The notes: generated by a model from the sequence alone, not told the origin. A stretch of DNA of 34,268 bases from an uncultured bacterium (GCA_903869825.1 CAIQAL010000016.1:1-34268), one strand, 5' to 3'. Shown: positions 7,420 through 15,533, counted from the stretch's first letter. Numbers and translations: made by a program.

Positions 7420-7447
7420 ATTATAACATATATAATATATATTGCAA
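7420..7447 (-). promoter_or_regulatory. Promoter of the 63-aa membrane protein
   Basis: Minus strand TTGCAA (7442-7447), 16 bp, TATAAT (7420-7425), with TG before the -10 (TGTTATAAT). The ATG at 7411 follows after 8 nt. Confidence 0.65.
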
Positions 7448-7482
7448 CAATTATTTCTACATATTTAACCCTACCGAAAAAC

Positions 7483-7512
7483 AAAAAACCACCCGCGAAA
7501 GGGTGGTTTTTT
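7483..7512 (-). terminator. Terminator of the S-layer-like gene
   Basis: A 12-bp inverted repeat (AAAAAACCACCC with GGGTGGTTTTTT, six-base loop) lies 44 nt after the stop at 7556. It has T-runs on the minus strand and is strong enough to act in both directions. Confidence 0.85.
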
Positions 7513-7555
7513 TGCAATACTTTGTAAGGCGTATTAGACCAGAAGTTTCAAAAGC

Positions 7556-9562
7556 TTAGGCCTGAATGTTTGCAGGCAAAGTTCGGAAGCTTTGAGTAGG
7601 AACAAGGTCTTGATTTGCTCCAGTAGTTATTGCACTAGTGGTGTAAGTTCGAACCTTGGTCAAGCGAACATGGTAGTAACCTGCTGCTGCGGTTCCTTTT
7701 GTCAAGGTAACTGAAACAGTAAAGTGTTTAGCACTATCACTATTTAGCAAGTAACCTGAACCAACAGTTGAAGCATCAGATGTTGACAAGGCTGCACTGG
7801 AAACTCCAGTAGCGATTGAGACATTTGATGAATCTTCAATAACATATTCGAAGGCTGCGCCGTCAGCTGCTGTAAGCAATGAAGTTGTACCAGTATAAAG
7901 ATCACTTCCGAATGAAGTAACAGTAACTGGAATGTTCCAAGTTGCAGTAGTTACTAGACCTCCTGTATTGGAAGTGGTAGTAGGAGCAGCTTGAGTCATA
8001 GCTACGTTAACACCAGATGCACGCAAGGTCATGATATTTCCAATAGCCGAACCAACTCGGTATGAGCTAGTTGTAGGTAGTTGATCACCATTGACATCTT
8101 GTACACTGAAATATGCTGGAGCTGCGAAATCAGCATAAGTAAGGGATGTTGTAAGAGTTTCTCCATCAGCATACACTCCTGTGCTTTCTGCTTTAAGATC
8201 AGCCTTTACTACAAATTCTGCAGTTGTTCCTGCCGGAATTACGTTGTAAGGAGATGCCAAATTGTCAAAGGTGTATCTGTATGTAGGTGATACTATTCCA
8301 CCAACACCAGTAACGCCAGATGAACCATCAACTGATTGCATCACATTTGTTCCACTGTACAAGTACAATGTATTGATGATGTTACCAATTGCAGCTGTTC
8401 CTTTTGTAATTTGAATAGGAACTTTTCTAAGAGTTAAATCAGAGTTTGTAGCTTTAACTGTAAATCTTAGTAATTCTACTCCATTAGTTGCAGAAGTAGA
8501 ACTTACTGCTAGGGTAGATGCAGCTGGATTAGTTGAAGAAATACCAACTGTAGCTTTTACGCCATTAGCTGAGAATTTTCCAAATTGTAATCCTGTCTGA
8601 GCAATTGGACTTCCTGGGTAAGTGTCATATGAACCATCTGGTGATGTTGCACTGATTCCTCCAGCGACAAATGAAACTGTCCAATTTGCGGCTGAGTTTC
8701 CAGTATCAATTGAACTGGCTACATCAACAGTAACATAGAAACGACCGATTTGGTCTTTTGCAATTACTGAATTTAAACCTGCAAAGTTGAAAGTGTACAA
8801 ATCAGTTGAAGTATTGCGGTCAGCCATTGATACTGGCATGGTTGCAAGTTTGGTTGAACCTAGCCATAGAGTAGCGCCGGTAATATACTTTGAAAGATTT
8901 GTTGAAGAACCTGTTGTGTCAGCATTTAAGAAAGTGACACGAACGCGATTAACTGTCTGATCAGCTAGTCTGGCGGTCAAACGAATACCAGCAACTACTT
9001 GATCGGTTTCTGATTCATAAGCTGTTGAAACACGACCTGTTGAATCTAGATTTTCGTCAGCTAAGTATCCGTTAGTTCCAGTACTTGCAGGTGTTCCAGT
9101 TCCAAGTGCGCATGCTGCGAAAGTTGGAGCAACTGGAGTTACTGCGACATATCCGGCTGGACATGAACCTTGAGCTGGAGTTGCAACTACGCATGCTGCG
9201 AAAGTTGGAGCAACTGGAGTTGTGGAAACATATCCTGCTGGACAATTTCCGGTTACTGCTACTGCAGTTCCGTTGATAGCAGCTCGGGTCATAGGACCAA
9301 CAACGCCATCAGCTGTTAATGCAGGAACTTGACTTGCTTGAAAAGCCATAACTTTAGCTTTTGTGATTGAGCCAAAATATCCGGTTGCTGGAGTTACTCC
9401 AAGCTTTGCTTGAAGACATGAAACATCAGCATTTCTCATTCCTTGTTTCAAGGTCATTGTAAGTGTGCAAGTATTGTCGGCTTTCGCAAATGAAACGCCA
9501 ACGAGTACCATAGCAACAACCACAAATCCAAGAATGAATTTTGATTTTAATAAATTACTCAT
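7556..9562 (-). CDS. Secreted peptidoglycan-binding, S-layer-like surface protein
   Basis: This 668-residue protein has a Sec signal peptide (about 1-28, hydrophobic core FILGFVVVAMVLVGVSF, cleavage after AKA). A peptidoglycan-binding domain 1 lies at about 37-97 (LKQGMRNADVSCLQAKLG, GYFGSITKAKVMAFQ, DGVVGPMTRAAI). Two 27-residue CPAGY...AAC repeats follow at 107-160. The remaining roughly 500 residues are Thr/Ser/Ala/Gly-rich with regular beta-strand patterning and almost no cysteine. This suits stacked beta-sandwich domains of a surface layer or large exoprotein anchored to the wall. CPR cells commonly carry such a protein as an abundant coat, but the S-layer role is inference. It is monocistronic, with a long structured leader. 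Confidence 0.75.
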   Translation of the reverse strand: MSNLLKSKFILGFVVVAMVLVGVSFAKADNTCTLTMTLKQGMRNADVSCLQAKLGVTPATGYFGSITKAKVMAFQASQVPALTADGVVGPMTRAAINGTAVAVTGNCPAGYVSTTPVAPTFAACVVATPAQGSCPAGYVAVTPVAPTFAACALGTGTPASTGTNGYLADENLDSTGRVSTAYESETDQVVAGIRLTARLADQTVNRVRVTFLNADTTGSSTNLSKYITGATLWLGSTKLATMPVSMADRNTSTDLYTFNFAGLNSVIAKDQIGRFYVTVDVASSIDTGNSAANWTVSFVAGGISATSPDGSYDTYPGSPIAQTGLQFGKFSANGVKATVGISSTNPAASTLAVSSTSATNGVELLRFTVKATNSDLTLRKVPIQITKGTAAIGNIINTLYLYSGTNVMQSVDGSSGVTGVGGIVSPTYRYTFDNLASPYNVIPAGTTAEFVVKADLKAESTGVYADGETLTTSLTYADFAAPAYFSVQDVNGDQLPTTSSYRVGSAIGNIMTLRASGVNVAMTQAAPTTTSNTGGLVTTATWNIPVTVTSFGSDLYTGTTSLLTAADGAAFEYVIEDSSNVSIATGVSSAALSTSDASTVGSGYLLNSDSAKHFTVSVTLTKGTAAAGYYHVRLTKVRTYTTSAITTGANQDLVPTQSFRTLPANIQA
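9110..9221 (-). repeat. Two direct repeats of a 27-residue Cys module in the S-layer-like gene
   Basis: A 31-bp stretch at 9110-9140 recurs identically at 9191-9221, an 81-bp period. It is the best-conserved core of two tandem modules that start CPAGYV and end PTFAAC. The near-identity at DNA level suggests a recent duplication. Confidence 0.85.
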
Positions 9563-9966
9563 AATATATTCTAATGCTCGCTTACTAATTCCTCATCTAT
9601 CCTCTTTTAAGAAGAGATAAAAAATATGGATGCGAGTTTTTATATGCCATTAATTAGTTTCGACAAAACTAAAAGCACATAATTTTTTCTATCATTATCT
9701 TTCTCCACCAATAATTAATAAACACTAATAATGAGGTTTCGAAATGATAACGAACAGATATAAACTAAATTGAAAACACATGTTTATCCAACTCAGAATA
9801 AATTCCGATCAGGATAAAGCTATTTTGTTTTCAATGACCTAGCCAATTTTCCTTCAAGATTTTTTCGACGAAATCGTGAACGAAAATGAACGCGGTTTTA
9901 TGCCTGTGATGCAAGTAAAGCATCTACCTCTCGATAGACACCTAACTCTCCCACAAACATAATATC
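9563..9966 (-). promoter_or_regulatory. Long structured leader upstream of the S-layer-like gene
   Basis: This is the largest stretch without a conventional gene. If transcription starts from the promoter at 9967-9996, the leader is about 400 nt and contains several inverted repeats. One is GATGC/GCATC (9908-9924). One is TCTATC-GAGA-GGTAGA in RNA sense (9923-9938). The largest is a nested element at 9769-9835 with arms ATTGAAAAC/GTTTTCAAT outside and TTTATCC/GGATAAA inside. TTAGTTT/AAACTAA (9654-9672) and CTCTT/AAGAG (9602-9616) follow. The first part encodes a 20-codon ORF, annotated separately. No SD sequence precedes the ATG at 9562. A weak TAGAAT 5 nt before that ATG is an alternative, leaderless start. 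From 9997 to 10097 I see only AT-rich spacer and short inverted repeats. Confidence 0.5.
9898..9960 (-). CDS. 20-codon leaderless ORF, possible leader peptide
   Basis: An ATG at 9960 opens a 20-codon frame (starting MFVGELGVYR, ending LLASQA) closed by TAA. The ATG is 6 nt below a TATAAT box, the same geometry as the proven-length genes nearby. A leaderless transcript from this promoter would therefore begin by translating this peptide. Its codons overlap two hairpins. It could be a regulatory leader peptide, a tiny independent gene or a chance frame. No family is recognised. Confidence 0.35.
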   Translation of the reverse strand: MFVGELGVYREVDALLASQA

Positions 9967-9996
9967 ATTATAATATAGAGTCGTAAAATACGGCAA
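9967..9996 (-). promoter_or_regulatory. Promoter upstream of the S-layer-like gene
   Basis: Minus strand TTGCCG (9991-9996), 18 bp, consensus TATAAT (9967-9972). The predicted start is near 9960. Confidence 0.55.
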
Positions 9997-10097
9997 TATA
10001 TTATGTGGATAACCTCATATCTATCCAATAGATACGACGTATCACATATAGGATTATTACATATAATTGAGTAAAAAGCAACCTGAGAATACGGTCT

Positions 10098-10985
10098 TTA
10101 TTTTAGAGAGTACTTGCTCCATCTTTTCTCTCCTTTTTTCTTAAGGACACCATCTCGGACCATCGCCACGAGTTCCCGCTGGAGAGTCTTTTCTCCTGTC
10201 TCTTTACCCTTACTTTGGAGAGCCAAAGCTATGTCCTTTATACTTGCTCCATCAAAATTTATTGAGCTATTTTTTTTGTCCTTTATGGTTGAAAGTATCT
10301 CTTCTCGTCTGTGGTTTTTTGTCCCTTCGTTAATATGGGAGATTGAAGTTGCTGGCTTTGTCCGTGATAGATCTGACACCCTATCGGACAAAACTTTTCC
10401 CTCGACTTTGCTCAGGGCATGCAATAATGTTCCGCCTTTCTGAACACCGATTCGAGTACTTGATTGTCCTTTAGAAAAACTTCTTCCAGGAAGATTTCCT
10501 CCTAAAAAAGTCATCAAACTTCTTCCATTGTTGTCTCTCGCTAAACCTTCTTCTTCTGTCAATAATCCAGTAAGCCATTTGGGATCATTCTCCGGTACTT
10601 GTGGAGTAGATTCAATCACAGATTTCTTTAATTCAAAAAACTCATTTTTTAAAATGCTGGAGTTCATCTGTGAGATTAGTCCTATCCCAGATGCAATTTC
10701 TAAAAAGGACAAAACTTCACTAACGCAGGCTTCTACTTTGTGATAGATAGCATTTGTCCGATAGGACAAGCGTCCAATGTCCGAGATGATTTCCACTCCC
10801 AAGGCTCGAAGTTTGTTGCGGAGAGGTTCTTCTTTGTCCATTATGTCCGTTACCATATACAAGGCAGTTATAAGCTTGTTCGTCTTACTGTAAGACAGAA
10901 AGACAGCTCCTCGAACCTCTTCAGAAGAGACAGACAAATTTGTGTCTTTTACTTCGTTTCCCTGACTTTTAGTTTCACCCAACAT
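10098..10985 (-). CDS. CPR-type protein with C-terminal winged helix, unknown function
   Basis: From the ATG at 10985 this is a 295-residue soluble protein. Residues about 20-130 are predicted helical (SYSKTNKLITALYMVTDIMDKE, LRNKLRALGVEIISDI, VSEVLSFLEIASGIGLIS), like a helical bundle. A polar linker follows. Residues about 220-295 form a winged-helix-like domain (RREEILSTIKD, SIKDIALAL, EKTLQRELVAMVRDGVLKKKG, RWSKYSL). That suggests a DNA-binding regulator, but I cannot name a family. Upstream in-frame ATGs at 11015 and 10994 lie in the promoter and are rejected. An unusually strong promoter implies high or tightly repressed expression. Confidence 0.6.
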   Translation of the reverse strand: MLGETKSQGNEVKDTNLSVSSEEVRGAVFLSYSKTNKLITALYMVTDIMDKEEPLRNKLRALGVEIISDIGRLSYRTNAIYHKVEACVSEVLSFLEIASGIGLISQMNSSILKNEFFELKKSVIESTPQVPENDPKWLTGLLTEEEGLARDNNGRSLMTFLGGNLPGRSFSKGQSSTRIGVQKGGTLLHALSKVEGKVLSDRVSDLSRTKPATSISHINEGTKNHRREEILSTIKDKKNSSINFDGASIKDIALALQSKGKETGEKTLQRELVAMVRDGVLKKKGEKRWSKYSLK

Positions 10986-10992
10986 GCTGTCC

Positions 10993-11020
10993 ATTATATA
11001 TAAAAGACATAGCATGTCAA
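10993..11020 (-). promoter_or_regulatory. Consensus sigma-70 promoter, leaderless
   Basis: Minus strand TTGACA (11015-11020), 16 bp, TATAAT (10993-10998), both hexamers perfect, then 7 nt to the ATG at 10985. This fixes the start codon of the downstream gene. Confidence 0.8.
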
Positions 11021-11172
11021 CAGATAAAAGGACAGAAATAACAAAAAAGAGGTATTGTTTTTAGGGAGTTTCAAAGCTGACGAACCGAGAACTTAAGAAT
11101 TTTTTAAGTTTAAAAAAATTCGTACTCTAGAGAGTAACACCTTTTTTTTATTAAAAAAAAATTTCATTTTTA

Positions 11173-11181
11173 TGTTAAAAT
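11173..11181 (+). promoter_or_regulatory. Extended -10 promoter of ftsK
   Basis: TGTTAAAAT (TGn plus TAAAAT at 11176-11181) is followed by 6 nt and the ftsK ATG. The upstream AT-rich spacer (11021-11170) holds small inverted repeats (CTTAA/TTAAG, TACTC-TAGA-GAGTA) of unknown meaning. Confidence 0.55.
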
Positions 11182-11187
11182 ACCTAA

Positions 11188-13392
11188 ATGGCAAAAAACG
11201 AAAAGAATCAAACTAAAAAAAATAAAAGTAATGGAAAATCTTCCGGTGGAAGTAAATTAAAAACAGAAACAAAACATGGAATTCTAGCAGTAATATTTTT
11301 TGTTTTAGCTCTCTTTCTTTTGATGGCCTACTTCGACATCGCTGGCCCAGCCGGAAAAATGTTTAAAGATTTTTTTTCTTATATGCTGGGAATTGGCTAT
11401 ATCTTATTACCGATTCTTTTTGTTTTAATCGGATCATCTTTTGTAAAATCGGAACGACCAAATATCGGATTTACCCGCACGATCAGTTCCTTTCTTTTTT
11501 TGCTCTCAAGTTTGGGAATAATCAACATCGCTTCAAACAACTCCGGTGGATTTTTAGGAAAAATTTTATCTATCCCATTCGTGTATCTTTTTGATCTCTA
11601 CGCCAGTGTTATTTTCCTCGGAGCAATTTTAATAATTTCTATTTTAGTGATGTTTGATGCCAAGCCGGCTCTCATTCCATTCTTCACAAAACTTTGGGCA
11701 ATGCTTCGAAAAAAACCTGCCCAAGATCAAGAAGAGGAAGAAGTAGAAACAACAGAAGAAATCCCGGAAGCGATTGAGGAAAATAAAGAGAAAAAAGAAA
11801 GCACGGGAGATAAAATAAAGAAAGCCTTGGGAGTAAATAAAAAAGAAGAAGTTAGTGAAGAGGAAGAAGAAATTCCAATCAAAAAAAGACGCGGCGGTCT
11901 TGTTTCCGACTACATCCCTCCTCCGCTTTCTCTCCTTGAAGAAGATCAGGGGAAACCAAACACAGGAGACATCAAAGCAAACGCAAATATTATTAAAAGA
12001 ACTTTGGCCAACTTTGGAATAGAAGTTGAGATGGATGAAATAACCATCGGACCAACCGTCACCCGTTACGCTCTCAAGCCAGCGGAAGGAATGAAACTTT
12101 CTCGGATCGTTGGACTGCAAAATGATTTGTCCCTTGCGCTCGCTGCCCACCCGATCCGAATCGAAGCCCCTATCCCAGGAAAATCTTTGGTCGGAATCGA
12201 AATTCCGAATAAATCAAAATCAATCGTTGGGCTCGCCACAATGCTCTCCGATGAAAAGTTTAGTCATTCAACAAAAGTTCTCACCATCGCTCTTGGCCGA
12301 GGAATTTCCGGAAAAGCGATGTTCGGAAATTTGGCGAAGATGCCTCACTGTTTGGTCGCCGGAACAACCGGTTCCGGAAAATCTGTCACCATCCACTCGA
12401 TGATCACTTCCCTCTTGTATCGGAACGGTCCGGATGATTTAAAGTTTATTTTGATTGATCCAAAGCGAGTGGAGCTCACGATGTACAACAAAATCCCTCA
12501 TTTGCTTACTCCGGTAATTACCGACGCCAAAAAAACAATCCTGGCCTTGAAATGGGCCGCGAAGGAAATGGACCGTCGCTACGATATTTTAGAAGCGGAA
12601 TCCCTGCAGAACGTCGAGTCTTACCACACGAACGTACTCGGAAAAACCCCAAAGAGAACCAAGAAAGCGGAAGATGGAGCCGAAACGGAAGTATCTGTCG
12701 ACCGAATGCCTTATATTGTGATCGTTATTGACGAACTTGCCGATATTATGAGTACTTACCCACGAGAACTTGAGTCTGCTATTGTTCGACTCGCTCAAAT
12801 GTCTAGAGCAGTTGGTATCCACTTGGTTCTTTCAACTCAGCGGCCGGAAGTAAATGTTATTACCGGGCTCATTAAAGCAAATATCCCAGCCAGAATTGCT
12901 CTTAAGGTGTCTTCTCAAATCGACTCCCGAACAATCCTTGACGCCGGTGGGGCGGAAAAGCTGCTTGGCGCTGGAGATATGCTTTATTCTTCAGGCGACG
13001 CTCAGCCGGAGCGATTGCAGTCTGCTTACGTTTCAGAAACAGAAGTGAAGAAGGTGGTAAAATATTTAGCTGATACTTACCGAGATGAAGTTATGGAAGA
13101 AATATCCCTTTCAAGTGGCTCCATCTCCGCCGATAAAAGTATTTTTGAAAGTACTCTCGATGGTGATGAAGAGGACGATGAATTGTATGAAGACGCCAGA
13201 CAATGTGTCATTGAGGCCGGAAAAGCTTCCACTTCCTACTTGCAAAGAAAACTAAAGTTGGGTTATGCCCGAGCCGCTCGACTGATGGATATCTTAGAAG
13301 AACGTGGAGTAATCGGCCCCGGAGACGGAGCAAAGCCGAGAGAAGTCTTGGAAAAGATCAACCGAACGGAAACTGGTGAAAATATCTTATGA
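11188..13392 (+). CDS. ftsK: DNA translocase FtsK/SpoIIIE
   Basis: This ATP-driven pump moves chromosomal DNA through the division septum. It has 734 residues. A basic N-terminus leads into about four TM helices (roughly 31-48, 65-83, 99-114 and 135-156). A short Glu/Lys-rich linker (about 175-235) follows. The motor has Walker A GTTGSGKS (392-399) and Walker B VIVIDELAD (511-519), then LVLSTQRPEVNVITG and the arginine-containing NIPARIALKVSS. The C-terminal winged-helix gamma domain (about 660-725, GKASTSYLQRKLKLGYARAARLMDILEERGVIGP) would read polar DNA motifs. The linker is much shorter than in E. coli FtsK. The stop overlaps the next gene by 4 bp. The transcript is predicted leaderless. 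Confidence 0.96.
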   Translation: MAKNEKNQTKKNKSNGKSSGGSKLKTETKHGILAVIFFVLALFLLMAYFDIAGPAGKMFKDFFSYMLGIGYILLPILFVLIGSSFVKSERPNIGFTRTISSFLFLLSSLGIINIASNNSGGFLGKILSIPFVYLFDLYASVIFLGAILIISILVMFDAKPALIPFFTKLWAMLRKKPAQDQEEEEVETTEEIPEAIEENKEKKESTGDKIKKALGVNKKEEVSEEEEEIPIKKRRGGLVSDYIPPPLSLLEEDQGKPNTGDIKANANIIKRTLANFGIEVEMDEITIGPTVTRYALKPAEGMKLSRIVGLQNDLSLALAAHPIRIEAPIPGKSLVGIEIPNKSKSIVGLATMLSDEKFSHSTKVLTIALGRGISGKAMFGNLAKMPHCLVAGTTGSGKSVTIHSMITSLLYRNGPDDLKFILIDPKRVELTMYNKIPHLLTPVITDAKKTILALKWAAKEMDRRYDILEAESLQNVESYHTNVLGKTPKRTKKAEDGAETEVSVDRMPYIVIVIDELADIMSTYPRELESAIVRLAQMSRAVGIHLVLSTQRPEVNVITGLIKANIPARIALKVSSQIDSRTILDAGGAEKLLGAGDMLYSSGDAQPERLQSAYVSETEVKKVVKYLADTYRDEVMEEISLSSGSISADKSIFESTLDGDEEDDELYEDARQCVIEAGKASTSYLQRKLKLGYARAARLMDILEERGVIGPGDGAKPREVLEKINRTETGENIL

Positions 13393-13760
13393 GGCAAGAC
13401 ACAAAAAAAATACTCAAGATGTTTTTAGTTTCGATTCTTTTTATCATTATCACCACTTTTGCTTTTTTTAATTCAAAAGATTTGATTTTCGGAGTAAAAA
13501 TAAAGAACGTCGACCTCGTAGACAATATGAAAGTCTCCGGCAGTATCTTGAAAGTTACCGGAGTTGCCAAAAATGCAATAAAGTTAACCCTCGATGGACG
13601 AGAAATCTCCATTGACGAAGCCGGTAATTTTGACGAGACAATTATTCTTTCTTTGGGTTATAATCTAGTTAATATCAAGGCCGAAGATAAATTTGGACAC
13701 CTTGATGAAAAGAATTATAAATTAATATACGTTGCGGAGGACAACCCCGCCGCACAATAA
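13389..13760 (+). CDS. Membrane-anchored small beta-domain protein
   Basis: This 123-residue protein has one N-terminal TM anchor (about residues 11-31, FLVSILFIIITTFAFFN) and an outer domain at about 45-118. The domain has an Ig-like/glucodextranase-B-like strand pattern: GSILKVTGVAKNAIKLTLDGREISIDEAGNF, then LSLGYNLVNIKAEDKFGH. Such domains normally bind or space rather than catalyse. The start overlaps the ftsK stop (ATGA), and recA follows 6 nt after its stop, so it is translationally tied into the ftsK-recA operon. A division or envelope role is inferred from that position only. Confidence 0.65.
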   Translation: MRQDTKKILKMFLVSILFIIITTFAFFNSKDLIFGVKIKNVDLVDNMKVSGSILKVTGVAKNAIKLTLDGREISIDEAGNFDETIILSLGYNLVNIKAEDKFGHLDEKNYKLIYVAEDNPAAQ

Positions 13761-13766
13761 TAGACT

Positions 13767-14807
13767 ATGCAAAAGAAAAAAGAAAAAGCCGAAAAAGGAG
13801 CCATTGGAACAACCTTGCTCGATGACACTTTGAAAGCAATCCAAACAAAATTTGGCGAAGGATCAATTATGAAAATGGGAGATACTCCGAGAGTTGATTT
13901 GAATGTAATCCCTACCGGATCCCTTGGTCTTGATATGGCACTCGGCGTCGGAGGTGTCCCCCGAGGACGGATCATTGAAATTTTTGGACCGGAATCTTCC
14001 GGAAAGACAACCTTGGCTTCCCACATCGTAGCCGAAGCCCAAAAGCTCGGCGGCATTTGTGCTTATATTGATGCGGAACATGCCATGGATCCGGAATATA
14101 CCAAGAGGCTCGGAGTGAAAATAAATGATTTACTTATTTCTCAACCAGATACAGGCGAACAAGCACTTGAGATCGTCGAGAGTTTAGTGCGCACTGGGAA
14201 AATTGACGTCATCGTCGTTGACTCAGTCGCTGCGCTTACTCCAAAAGATGAAATCGAAGGTGATATGGGAGCATACCACGTCGGAAAACAGGCAAGACTT
14301 ATGTCTCAAGCGCTTCGCAAGCTCACTGCCATAGTTGCTAAATCAAAAACTCTTGTCATTTTTATCAACCAAATCCGCATGCAAATCGGAGTAATGTTCG
14401 GCAATCCGGAAACTACTCCGGGAGGAAAAGCTTTGAAATTTTACACTTCTATCCGTCTTGATATAAGAAAAATCGCTCAAATTAAAAAGGGAGAAGAAGT
14501 GGTGGGTTCCCGCACTCGAGTAAAAGTAGTCAAAAATAAAGTGGCCGCTCCATTCAAGCAGACGGAATTTGATATCATCTACAATGAAGGTATTTCCAGG
14601 GAAGGTGAAATAATCGCGCTCGGTGAGAAATTCAACATTCTTGAAAAAAGTGGAAACTCTTATAACTATAGTCCCAAAGGTGACGCAAAAGAAAAGATAA
14701 CCTTGGGCCGAGGCTATGATTCCACCCGAACCTTCCTAAAAGAAAACCCAAAAGTCACCGAGCAAATCTTGAAAGAAATAAAAAAGAAATTTGCCGAAGA
14801 GATTTAA
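13767..14807 (+). CDS. recA: Recombinase RecA
   Basis: RecA forms ATP-dependent filaments on single-stranded DNA for strand exchange. The 346-residue protein shows an N-terminal helix, Walker [10 protein letters not shown] (74-82), Walker B-like [12 protein letters not shown] (146-157) and the L2-region [27 protein letters not shown] (200-226). The segment before MSQALRKL reads [11 protein letters not shown]. Many RecA proteins have GDSHVGLQAR there, so DNA-loop L1 is mildly divergent. A lysine-rich C-terminus replaces the acidic tail of E. coli. It is the last gene of the ftsK operon and ends at a strong terminator. No LexA-like box is evident. Confidence 0.97.
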   Translation: MQKKKEKAEKGAIGTTLLDDTLKAIQTKFGEGSIMKMGDTPRVDLNVIPTGSLGLDMALGVGGVPRGRIIEIFGPESSGKTTLASHIVAEAQKLGGICAYIDAEHAMDPEYTKRLGVKINDLLISQPDTGEQALEIVESLVRTGKIDVIVVDSVAALTPKDEIEGDMGAYHVGKQARLMSQALRKLTAIVAKSKTLVIFINQIRMQIGVMFGNPETTPGGKALKFYTSIRLDIRKIAQIKKGEEVVGSRTRVKVVKNKVAAPFKQTEFDIIYNEGISREGEIIALGEKFNILEKSGNSYNYSPKGDAKEKITLGRGYDSTRTFLKENPKVTEQILKEIKKKFAEEI

Positions 14808-14813
14808 CTTTTA

Positions 14814-14850
14814 ACAAAAGAAACACCTTTTAAAAAGGTGTTTCTTTTGT
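14814..14850 (+). terminator. Terminator after recA
   Basis: A long inverted repeat, ACAAAAGAAACACCTTTT against AAAAGGTGTTTCTTTTGT, is followed by further T residues 7 nt after the recA stop. Confidence 0.85.
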
Positions 14851-14863
14851 TTTTATATATGAT

Positions 14864-14892
14864 TTGCCTCTAAATATTTTTTCTGGTAATAT
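14864..14892 (+). promoter_or_regulatory. Promoter of efp (leaderless)
   Basis: TTGCCT (14864-14869), 17 bp, TAATAT (14887-14892) with TGG before it (extended -10), then 6 nt to the efp ATG. Confidence 0.65.
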
Positions 14893-14898
14893 CAAAAT

Positions 14899-15480
14899 AT
14901 GGCTACATTAGAATATAGTGAAATAAGAAGTGGAAAAATAATATTACACGACGACGAACCGTGTGAAGTCATTGACTCTCACGTGGCCCGGACCCAGCAA
15001 CGAAAACCTCAAAACCAGGTCAAGCTCAGAAGTTTGATGTCTGGGAAGGTATTTCCTGCTACCTATCACGTTTCAGATAAGGCCGATGAAGCTGATATTG
15101 AAAAAAGAGATGTTAAATTTTTATATCAAAATAAGGGTGAATTTTGGTTTTGTAATCCCACCAATCCAGCTGACCGTTTCAAACTTGATGAAAATCTGCT
15201 CGGGAATACAGCCAAATTTTTAAAAGCAAATGAAACTGTCGCAGCTTTGATCTGGACCAATGATGATGATGAAGAAAAAACTATTGGTCTCAAGCTACCA
15301 ATCAAAATGGAATTCAAAGTAAAAGAAGCTCCGCCGGCTGTTCGGGGAGACACTTCCAAAAGTGGAAACAAAACTATTACTCTTGAAAACGGAACTACTT
15401 TATCCACCCCAATGTTCATCACCGAAGGTGACACTATCCGTCTCAACACTGAAACCGGCGAATACGTCGAACGAGCCTAA
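14899..15480 (+). CDS. efp: Elongation factor P, atypical tip loop
   Basis: EF-P rescues ribosomes stalled at polyproline. The 193-residue protein has the three-barrel layout: an N-terminal KOW-like domain (about 1-65), an OB domain (about 66-130, RDVKFLYQNKGEFWFCNP) and a C-terminal OB domain ending GDTIRLNTETGEYVERA. The tip of domain I normally reads PGKG, with a modified lysine (or arginine). Here it reads HVARTQQRKPQNQVKL (28-43), one residue longer, with R35-K36-P37 at the apex. No EpmA, EarP or YmfI-type modification gene is in the window. The gene is monocistronic, with its own promoter and terminator. Confidence 0.95.
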   Translation: MATLEYSEIRSGKIILHDDEPCEVIDSHVARTQQRKPQNQVKLRSLMSGKVFPATYHVSDKADEADIEKRDVKFLYQNKGEFWFCNPTNPADRFKLDENLLGNTAKFLKANETVAALIWTNDDDEEKTIGLKLPIKMEFKVKEAPPAVRGDTSKSGNKTITLENGTTLSTPMFITEGDTIRLNTETGEYVERA

Positions 15481-15492
15481 ATAAGGATTAAC

Positions 15493-15520
15493 AAAAAAAT
15501 CCCCAATCGGGGATTTTTTT
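15493..15520. terminator. Bidirectional terminator between efp and rpsR
   Basis: A 12-bp inverted repeat, AAAAAAATCCCC with GGGGATTTTTTT and an AATC loop, is flanked by A and T runs. It serves efp (+) and the convergent rpsF-ssb-rpsR operon (-). Confidence 0.88.
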
Positions 15521-15533
15521 AGTTTAAATTTAT

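Noticed and set aside
9085-9276. Leu-rich + strand frame of 63 codons with repeats
   Set aside because: It is the antisense shadow of the two cysteine modules in the S-layer-like gene. It has no promoter, and its repeat comes from the real gene.
10018-10036. Overlapping inverted repeats TATCT/AGATA and GATAC/GTATC
   Set aside because: Short, overlapping and upstream of the promoter, with no spacing regularity. Could be an operator but is not supported.
10060-10097. Terminator after the 10098-10985 gene
   Set aside because: Only a 4-bp stem (GACC/GGTT) with a short T-run can be drawn, too weak to call.
11021-11187. Possible operator between the divergent genes (TACTC-TAGA-GAGTA and CTTAA/TTAAG inverted repeats)
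   Set aside because: The arms are only 5 bp in an AT-rich spacer, which is expected by chance. Not reported as a feature on its own.
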